Origin: an uncultured Collinsella sp.
Lineage (GTDB): Bacteria > Actinomycetota > Coriobacteriia > Coriobacteriales > Coriobacteriaceae
Length of the DNA: 12,549 nt
Reading direction: 5' to 3'
NCBI GenBank assembly: GCA_900550185.1
Contig: URRN01000045.1
Span: forward strand, 1-12,549
How positions within the stretch are numbered: position 1 is the stretch's first letter; each line of letters opens with the position of its first letter. The position numbers and the translations under genes were made by a program. Positions 7,884 through 12,549 of this stretch are shown here, piece by piece. Under the pieces are notes generated by a model. That model made no database searches, was not told the origin of the DNA, and worked only from the letters and a program-made list of their open reading frames with translations.

Positions 7884-7946
7884 GGTGCAAAGTAACCTGA
7901 CCCCTTTGCACCAACTTGGTGCGATGGGGTTAGGTTAGTTTGCACC
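7884..7946. repeat. 63-bp compound inverted repeat
   Basis: Outer arms of 21 bp (7884-7904 and 7926-7946) are complementary at 19 of 21 positions; the left arm begins GGTGCAAAGTAACC and the right arm ends GGTTAGTTTGCACC. Between them is a perfect inner palindrome, GCACCAA-C-TTGGTGC (7908-7922). The GGTGCAAA/TTTGCACC theme therefore appears at each outer end, and its GGTGC/GCACC part also on both sides of the centre. It occupies most of the leader of the second gldA-like gene, 31 bp upstream of its ATG, and lies just beyond the terminator of gldA. It could be a REP/MITE-type dispersed repeat, an operator, or a folded leader RNA. The structure is seen directly; the role is not known. Confidence 0.75.
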
Positions 7947-7954
7947 ATAGCAAA

Positions 7955-7987
7955 AAGGGGCAAAGCCGTCTGCTGGCTTTGCCCCTT
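7955..7987 (-). terminator. Rho-independent terminator of gldA
   Basis: A perfect 13-bp stem, AAGGGGCAAAGCC (7955-7967) with GGCTTTGCCCCTT (7975-7987), has a 7-base loop and lies 12 bp past the gldA stop codon. On the minus strand it is followed by TTTGCTA, so with the last bases of the stem the transcript has a run of five U. It is a strong intrinsic terminator for gldA and should insulate the following gldA-like gene. Confidence 0.9.
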
Positions 7988-7999
7988 CCTTAGCTTGAT

Positions 8000-9100
8000 T
8001 TACTCATCCATGAGATAGTAGTGTCCCAGCGCGTCGGCACCCAGGATGGCGTTTGCGACCATCTCGGGCGTCACCCCAAACGGCATATTGCACATGGTGT
8101 CATCGGGCGCGCAGGCGGCCTCGGCAACAATCATGGCCTGTTCGCGCGTAAGCTCGGCAACGCCAAGTTCCTTCATCGTGACCGGCAGGCCCAGCTCAAT
8201 GCAGAAGCCCAAGACTTCCTCGAGTTTCTCAGTCGGAGCATCCTCGAGTACCAGCTGAACGATGGTGCCAAAGGCGACCTTCTCGCCGTGATACATGCCG
8301 TGGCACTCGGGCAGCATCGTCAGGCCATTGTGGATGGCATGAGCAGCAGCAAGGCCCGAGCTCTCAAAGCCAATGCCCGAAAGCAGCGTATTGGCCTCGA
8401 TGATATGCTCGACTGCAGGCGTGAGCGCACCCTTCTCCAGCGCGACCTTGGCCTTGACGCCATCGGCCATAAGCGTCTCGTAGCAAAGCTTGGCGAGCGC
8501 CAGACCGGCCATGCCGCCCTTGCCGCCAGCGCAGGTGCCACCGTCGGCATCATGCGTCGCCTGGGCCTCAAAGTAGGTTGCGAGCGCATCGCCCATACCG
8601 GAAACCGTCAGGCGCACCGGGCTCGCCGCGATAACCGTCGTATCCATCAGGACAATGTTGGGGTTTGCCTTAAGGAAGAGATATTTATCGAACTGGCCAT
8701 CGTCGGTGTAGAGCACCGAAAGTGCCGAACACGGGGCATCGGTCGAAGCAATGGTGGGGCAAATGATAACCGGGGACTCCAGGTAATAGGCGACGGCCTT
8801 CGCGGTGTCGAGGATCTTGCCGCCACCGACGCCGACGATGATGTCGCAACCGTTGTCGCGAGCGAGCGCAACCAGGCGATCGACCTCGCCCTTGGAGCAC
8901 TCGCCGTTAAAGTCCTCAAACAGCAGCTCGGCCTTAGCCTCGGCAAAACCGCCCTCGATCTTGGCACCGACGCGCTTCTTGCCCGAAGGCGTCACGATGA
9001 CGAGGGCCTTAGCGCCGAGCGGCTCGACATAGGAGCCGAGCTTGGCGAGCTCGTCCGGACCCTGGATGTACTTGCTGGGGCTATTGAAAATTGCAGCCAT
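8000..9100 (-). CDS. gldA: Glycerol dehydrogenase (GldA)
   Basis: This is a 366-residue NAD-linked, metal-dependent polyol dehydrogenase, the usual length for GldA, converting glycerol to dihydroxyacetone or the reverse; many homologues also accept 1,2-propanediol or hydroxyacetone. The nucleotide-binding GVGGGK is at residues 90-95. Metal ligands fall at Asp171 (GMGDALATYFEA), His254 (AAAHAIHNGL) and His271 (MYHGEKVAFG), the positions expected for the family. YIQGPDEL near the N-terminus is also typical. The start is the ATG at 9100; the upstream GAGAATGGGA is only a modest ribosome-binding site. An intrinsic terminator belonging to the Fe-ADH gene ends about 12 bases upstream of this start, leaving little room for a separate promoter. 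The true substrate and preferred direction are not visible; glycerol dehydrogenase is the family call. Confidence 0.92.
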   Translation of the reverse strand: MAAIFNSPSKYIQGPDELAKLGSYVEPLGAKALVIVTPSGKKRVGAKIEGGFAEAKAELLFEDFNGECSKGEVDRLVALARDNGCDIIVGVGGGKILDTAKAVAYYLESPVIICPTIASTDAPCSALSVLYTDDGQFDKYLFLKANPNIVLMDTTVIAASPVRLTVSGMGDALATYFEAQATHDADGGTCAGGKGGMAGLALAKLCYETLMADGVKAKVALEKGALTPAVEHIIEANTLLSGIGFESSGLAAAHAIHNGLTMLPECHGMYHGEKVAFGTIVQLVLEDAPTEKLEEVLGFCIELGLPVTMKELGVAELTREQAMIVAEAACAPDDTMCNMPFGVTPEMVANAILGADALGHYYLMDE

Positions 9101-9112
9101 AACTATCCCATT

Positions 9113-9162
9113 CTCTAAAAGAAAAAAGAAAGGGGCTCCGTACAGATACGTGCGGAGCCCCT
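9113..9162 (-). terminator. Rho-independent terminator of the Fe-ADH gene, abutting gldA
   Basis: A 10-bp stem, AGGGGCTCCG (9131-9140) with CGGAGCCCCT (9153-9162), is extendable by three inner pairs including one wobble. On the minus strand it is followed by a long U-rich tail reading TTCTTTTTTCTTTTAG. It lies 21 bp past the Fe-ADH stop codon and ends only about 12 bases before the gldA ATG. It is a textbook terminator, but its position also places it in the gldA leader, where it could act as an attenuator. Confidence 0.9.
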
Positions 9163-9183
9163 CGTTACGATAACAAGAGTCGA

Positions 9184-10407
9184 TTAGAAATCGATGTCGG
9201 TGTCGTAGTAGCAGGCCTTGAGAATCTTCTCGAAGTCGGCAGCCTTGGTCTCACGCGGGTTCTCGGGCGTGCAGGCGTCCTGCTCGGCGTTCGCGGCGAT
9301 CTCGGGGAGCTTGGCGAGGAACTCCTCCTCGGAAACCATCTGCGGGTTCTCGGCGTCGACCTTCACGCCACCATTCGCGTAATCCTTGATGGACTGCGGA
9401 ATGTTGAGCTGGTCGTTGAGGTCGCGGATCTTCTGGACGAGCGCAGCGATGAGCTCCTCGTTGGTCTCGCCGGGAAGGTGCAGGATCTCCTTGGCCACGT
9501 AAGCGTAACGCTCGGCAGCACGGGGATCCTTGGAGTTCCACTGGATGACCTTGCCCAGGTACATAGCGTTAGCAGCACCGTGGATGATGTGGCCGTTCTC
9601 AAAGGCTGCACCGGTCTTGTGAGCCATGGAGTGAACGATGCCGAGCAGGCCCGAGGAGAAGGCGATACCGGCGATGCACTGAGCCTCGTGCATGTGCTGA
9701 CGGGCCTCATGGTCGCCAGCATAGGACTTGGGCAGCCACTCGACGATCTCGCGGATGCCGTGCAGAGCGTTGGCGTCGGTGAACATAGAGGCGCAGGTGG
9801 AAACGTAGGCCTCCATGCAGTGGGTCAGAGCATCCATGCCGGTGTGAGCGCACAGCTTGGCGGGCATGGTGTAGGTGAGCTCGGGGTCGACGATGGCGAC
9901 ATCAGGGGTGATGTTGAAGTCGGCCAGCGGGTACTTGATGCCCTTGGCGTAGTCGGTAATGACGGAGAACGCGGTGACCTCGGTAGCGGTGCCGGAGGTA
10001 GAGGAGATGGCGCAGAAATGAGCCTTCTGACGCAGCTCGGGGAAGCTGAACGGCTGGATGATGTTATCGAAGGACTCCTCGGGATACTCGTAGAAGACCC
10101 ACATGGCCTTAGCGGCATCGATGGGCGAGCCGCCACCGATGGCGATAATCCAGTCGGGCTCGAACTCGCGCATGGCCTCGGCGCCCTTCATGACCGTCTC
10201 GATGGACGGGTCGGACTCGACGCCCTCGAACAGCTTGACCTCGAAACCGCCTTCCTTAAGGTCGTTCTCGACGTCCTGCAGGAACCCGCCGCGGCGCATA
10301 GAGCTGCCGCCAGAAACGATGATGGCCTTCTTGCCCTTGAGGTTCTTCACCTCGTGGCGAGCGCCCTCACCAAAGTACAGATCGCGAGGATTGGTAAAAC
10401 GTCCCAT
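9184..10407 (-). CDS. Iron-containing alcohol dehydrogenase
   Basis: This 407-residue group III (Fe-dependent) alcohol dehydrogenase reduces aldehydes such as acetaldehyde, butanal or lactaldehyde with NAD(P)H, or runs in reverse. The cofactor-binding GGGSPIDAAK is at residues 91-100. Metal ligands are Asp192 and His196 (GMDALTHCMEAY), His259 (GIVHSMAHKTGA) and His273 (NGHIIHG), spaced as in FucO. The C-terminal DACTPENPR motif resembles the ADH half of AdhE and butanol dehydrogenases, and the protein is a stand-alone ADH, not fused to an aldehyde dehydrogenase. I choose the ATG at 10407 because a full TAGGAGG lies six bases upstream; an in-frame start 17 codons earlier would add a basic, unrelated leader. 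The strong ribosome-binding site suggests high expression. It heads the minus-strand dehydrogenase series. Its substrate is not certain. Confidence 0.94.
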   Translation of the reverse strand: MGRFTNPRDLYFGEGARHEVKNLKGKKAIIVSGGSSMRRGGFLQDVENDLKEGGFEVKLFEGVESDPSIETVMKGAEAMREFEPDWIIAIGGGSPIDAAKAMWVFYEYPEESFDNIIQPFSFPELRQKAHFCAISSTSGTATEVTAFSVITDYAKGIKYPLADFNITPDVAIVDPELTYTMPAKLCAHTGMDALTHCMEAYVSTCASMFTDANALHGIREIVEWLPKSYAGDHEARQHMHEAQCIAGIAFSSGLLGIVHSMAHKTGAAFENGHIIHGAANAMYLGKVIQWNSKDPRAAERYAYVAKEILHLPGETNEELIAALVQKIRDLNDQLNIPQSIKDYANGGVKVDAENPQMVSEEEFLAKLPEIAANAEQDACTPENPRETKAADFEKILKACYYDTDIDF

Positions 10408-10447
10408 ACTGTGCCTCCTAAACAAGCCCCTCTTAGACTTGCGTATA

Positions 10448-10474
10448 TAACGGAGCACCCGATTGGCTCCGTTA
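10448..10474. promoter_or_regulatory. Inverted repeat in the Fe-ADH leader or promoter
   Basis: A perfect 9-bp inverted repeat, TAACGGAGC (10448-10456) with GCTCCGTTA (10466-10474), has a 9-base spacer and lies 40 bp upstream of the Fe-ADH ATG. On the minus strand it runs straight into TATATACG, without a U-tract, so it is not a terminator. The position suits an operator for the dehydrogenase gene or a 5'-UTR hairpin. It does not look like a Rex site. Confidence 0.45.
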
Positions 10475-10907
10475 GGACCGTTTTGCGCGTTGCCGGCGAT
10501 GACAATGCGCGATGTCTAAACGTCTCAACGCTCAGACAAACACTATTCTACCGTTCTGGTTGGTCAGTTATTCACCTAAAGCCGACAATGATGAAACGTT
10601 TTTTCTATCCCTGAAGGCCCTTGTGGGGCATTCATACTCCCAAGCTGGGCAAACGTTTTATCAAGGTTGACCACATATCCCGGGCAGGACTGTGCCCCTC
10701 CAAAATGCGCCCCGTTCGCCGCCAAAAATCGACCGTTTGCGGCACCGTGATACCACTCGGTCGTCCAGGGTGCCGACATTTGTGCGACATCCGTCTTCGT
10801 GGTGCAAAGGTGCATGTCGGAGCGTGGCGCCACCGGCGCGCCACATGCGGGTAAACTAGAACCGTATATAGAGACATTTGAACCCTAACCGCAGCAAAGG
10901 AGGCCCC
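10475..10907. other. Long noncoding intergenic region between Fe-ADH and TPR gene
   Basis: No convincing gene lies in this stretch. An 85-codon minus-strand frame (10576-10833) has a GTG start without a ribosome-binding site, so I do not call it. Visible structure: the 9-bp string AAACGTTTT occurs twice (10594-10602 and 10651-10659, 57 bp apart), and its first eight bases are palindromic. Inverted repeats are CCGACAT/ATGTCGG (10773-10779 with 10814-10820) and GTGGCGC/GCGCCAC (10824-10830 with 10838-10844, a 7-base loop). GGTGCAAAGGTGC at 10801-10813 echoes the GGTGCAAA core of the repeat at 7884-7946. TATATA at 10865-10870 is a possible -10 for the TPR gene but has no good -35. The Fe-ADH promoter must also lie here or at its left edge. 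Confidence 0.5.
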
Positions 10908-11984
10908 ATGGCATTCGATCCCATTCAAGAGGATTGCCATCGCCTCGTTCTTGAGGCCTTGCGCCGCGACAATATTCCACTCACCGACGGCCCCGCCGTA
11001 GAGCGTCTGATGGAACAATTCACCCGCAACCCCGCGCCGCTCATCGTGCACGACCGCGACCGCGCCGGGCATCTCATTGCCAAGGTGGTCGAGGCTGTCG
11101 ACTACCGCATTCCCTTTATCCCTGACGATACCCAGGCAGAGCAGGAAGAGGCAGCTGCCGAGAACATGCTCCGCGAGGCAGCCGCGCTCGACCCCACCAA
11201 CTGGGACGCTCAGCGCATGCTGACCGCCCTCGCCGCCGAATCCAACGAGGAATACGTGCAGTATCTGGTGTCCAAGTGCGACGAGGTGGAGCACGATCTG
11301 GCGCTCAAGATTGCCTCGGCACAGGACCCCTACGAGCGTGAGGCCGCAGGCGACCTGACCCGCCGCCCCTACCTGCGCTGGCTTGCCGCCTTGGCGTCGG
11401 GCGCCCTCATTAGCGGCCGCTATCGCATGTCGCTCGAAGCCGCAAACCGCAGCCTCGACTTTGCCCCCAACGATCCCGCTGGCGTCCGCCACACTGCGAT
11501 GCTCGCCATGGCAAAGCTCGAATACCCCGCCGAGGAGCTCAAGCGCTTTCGCTCTGCCCACTCCGCACCCTATCTTGCCAACACGCCGCTGCGCCGCCGC
11601 CCCAAGGATGCGGAGCGCGACTTGGACCCGTGGACGCTCATTGCGCTGATGAGCGCTGCCTGGCGCGAGTTGGACTACGAAGGCGCCGAGCACTACCTGC
11701 GTATCCTTGCGCGCTCGTGCCCGCATGCGGCCGAGGCACTTTACTTCCAAACCGAGTTTCCCGATGGCGTCTATGCCCGCGTCAACGTAGGTCCGGGCTC
11801 TACCGATGAGCTTGTCCTTGCGCTGTCCGAGGCGACGCCGGTGCTGCAGGAGGGCTTGGGCGCCCCCGACAACGCCAGCTTTGCCGCCTGGGTCGCCACC
11901 AACGATATCGTGCGTTCCCAGATCGACAAGCGCATCCTGCACGCGGCCGAGCAGGGCTTGCCGTTTAAGGGAGGAGACCTCTAA
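10908..11984 (+). CDS. TPR-like repeat protein, uncharacterised
   Basis: This 358-residue soluble, mainly helical protein has no signal peptide or membrane segment. Helix-turn-helix pairs of tetratricopeptide type are suggested by AENMLREAAALDPTNWDAQRML (84-105), YLRWLAALASGALISGRYRMSLEAANRSLDFAPND (155-189, the clearest unit, with the A-x8-A spacing and a terminal P-N-D) and ALMSAAWRELDYEGAEHYLRILARSCP (246-272). TPR proteins usually act as protein-interaction scaffolds; the partner here is unknown. The ATG at 10908 is preceded by AAAGGAGG (10896-10903); an in-frame TTG at 10878 is less likely. Its stop codon overlaps the start of the next gene by one base (TAATG), so the two are co-translated. 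No enzymatic motif is visible. Confidence 0.8.
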   Translation: MAFDPIQEDCHRLVLEALRRDNIPLTDGPAVERLMEQFTRNPAPLIVHDRDRAGHLIAKVVEAVDYRIPFIPDDTQAEQEEAAAENMLREAAALDPTNWDAQRMLTALAAESNEEYVQYLVSKCDEVEHDLALKIASAQDPYEREAAGDLTRRPYLRWLAALASGALISGRYRMSLEAANRSLDFAPNDPAGVRHTAMLAMAKLEYPAEELKRFRSAHSAPYLANTPLRRRPKDAERDLDPWTLIALMSAAWRELDYEGAEHYLRILARSCPHAAEALYFQTEFPDGVYARVNVGPGSTDELVLALSEATPVLQEGLGAPDNASFAAWVATNDIVRSQIDKRILHAAEQGLPFKGGDL

Positions 11985-12549
11985 TGGATCCGAGCGTCTA
12001 CATCCCCGCCTACCTGGAGCGCGCCTATCTGGCGTCGCACCCCGAGCTCACCGATACAGCACGCGAGCTTGTCCACAACGACATGAGCGCGAATCCCCAA
12101 AAGTATGCGCAGTCCGAGCATGCCCAGGCGCTGCTGTCCTATGCCGGCGTTCATCGCCACCTGCTCGACGAGCTCCATCGCATCGAGGACATGGGCAGCG
12201 ACGAGGAGTTCGAGCAGACGCGCAATCGCCTGTTCGACGATATGCGCGACGAGCTGCTCAAGATTGTTCGCGTCGATGCGCATGTCCTCGATGCCCAGTT
12301 ACTCGCTATCATTTTGGCGGACACACCCGTCGATGCCTGCCTGGGCGACCTGATGAAGCTCGAGGCGACCACGGCCGACTACCTGCAACAGAGCATGCCC
12401 GGGTTTGATATGGAGGCCCCACACTACTGGGCCAATAGTGTTTTAAGGGACGGTGTGACGGCGGCAGAACTCACCGTGAGCGAGCCGGCGCTTATCGGGT
12501 GGCTCCACACGCTCGAGGCCATCTCGCAGCTGTGCATGGCGAGCGCTCG
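11984..12549 (+). CDS. Uncharacterised helical protein, probable paralogue of upstream TPR gene, 3' end missing
   Basis: The frame stays open for 188 codons to the right edge, so the gene is incomplete. It starts at the ATG at 11984, which shares one base with the preceding stop, and AAGGGAGGAG lies just upstream, inside the previous gene. The fragment is strongly helical and acidic. It resembles the upstream protein at matching places: DAHVLDAQLLAII (98-110) against DPTNWDAQRMLTAL (95-108), and EPALIGWLHTLEAISQLCMASA (167-188) against the PYLRWLAALASGALISGRYR segment. I infer a tandem paralogue whose TPR-like repeats begin where the window stops. No catalytic motif, signal peptide or membrane helix is seen. 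Function is unknown. Confidence 0.75.
   Translation, partial: MDPSVYIPAYLERAYLASHPELTDTARELVHNDMSANPQKYAQSEHAQALLSYAGVHRHLLDELHRIEDMGSDEEFEQTRNRLFDDMRDELLKIVRVDAHVLDAQLLAIILADTPVDACLGDLMKLEATTADYLQQSMPGFDMEAPHYWANSVLRDGVTAAELTVSEPALIGWLHTLEAISQLCMASA

Noticed and set aside
10405..10458. Upstream start for Fe-ADH at 10458
   Set aside because: TAGGAGG lies six bases before the ATG at 10407; the 17 extra residues are basic and unlike the family.
10576..10833. 85-codon minus-strand frame in the gap upstream of Fe-ADH
   Set aside because: GTG start without ribosome-binding site, no domain, and overlap with inverted repeats. Kept only as a hint of repeated sequence.
10632..11942. 436-codon minus-strand open frame opposite the TPR gene
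   Set aside because: The plus-strand gene has an excellent ribosome-binding site, TPR-like pattern and a coupled downstream gene; the minus frame has none of these.

Overview
The window is GC-rich, densely packed bacterial chromosome. Codon use, the gene set (a GMP synthase, two adjacent GldA-type dehydrogenases, an AdhE-like iron alcohol dehydrogenase, a multi-cluster ferredoxin protein) and the intergenic repeats suggest an anaerobic gut actinobacterium of the Coriobacteriia, most likely Collinsella or a close relative. That placement rests on recall of sequence style; no search was possible. I see no rRNA, tRNA, CRISPR array, phage genes or transposase.

Layout. Left edge (1-2778): guaA (minus, 3' end beyond the window) is divergent from a cytoplasmic L-asparaginase (plus) across a 268-bp shared upstream region. 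2779-3099: an AT-rich gap holding a transposase-less element of about 244 bp with imperfect terminal inverted repeats (MITE-like). 3100-3784: a small XRE-family repressor and an unrecognised 129-residue protein, divergent around a perfect 26-bp palindrome that looks like a shared operator. 3794-5265: ychF followed by a short three-helix DUF1648 membrane protein, translationally linked on the minus strand. 5380-6633: a 417-residue soluble iron-sulfur protein with four ferredoxin-like cysteine clusters. 6785-10407: three metal-dependent alcohol/polyol dehydrogenases in a minus-strand series (Fe-ADH, then gldA, then a second gldA-like gene), separated by two strong hairpin terminators and a 63-bp compound inverted repeat. 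10408-10907: a long noncoding region. 10908 to the right edge: two plus-strand genes overlapping by one base, a TPR-like protein and a probable paralogue that runs off the window.

How it fits together. The three dehydrogenases and the ferredoxin protein point to fermentative redox balancing: NAD(P)H-linked interconversion of glycerol, diols or aldehydes with alcohols, alongside electron transfer. guaA and asparaginase both handle amide nitrogen but are divergent and need not be co-regulated. The most interesting parts are noncoding: the MITE-like element, the 26-bp operator, the 63-bp compound repeat upstream of the second gldA-like gene, and a terminator placed almost directly against the gldA ribosome-binding region.
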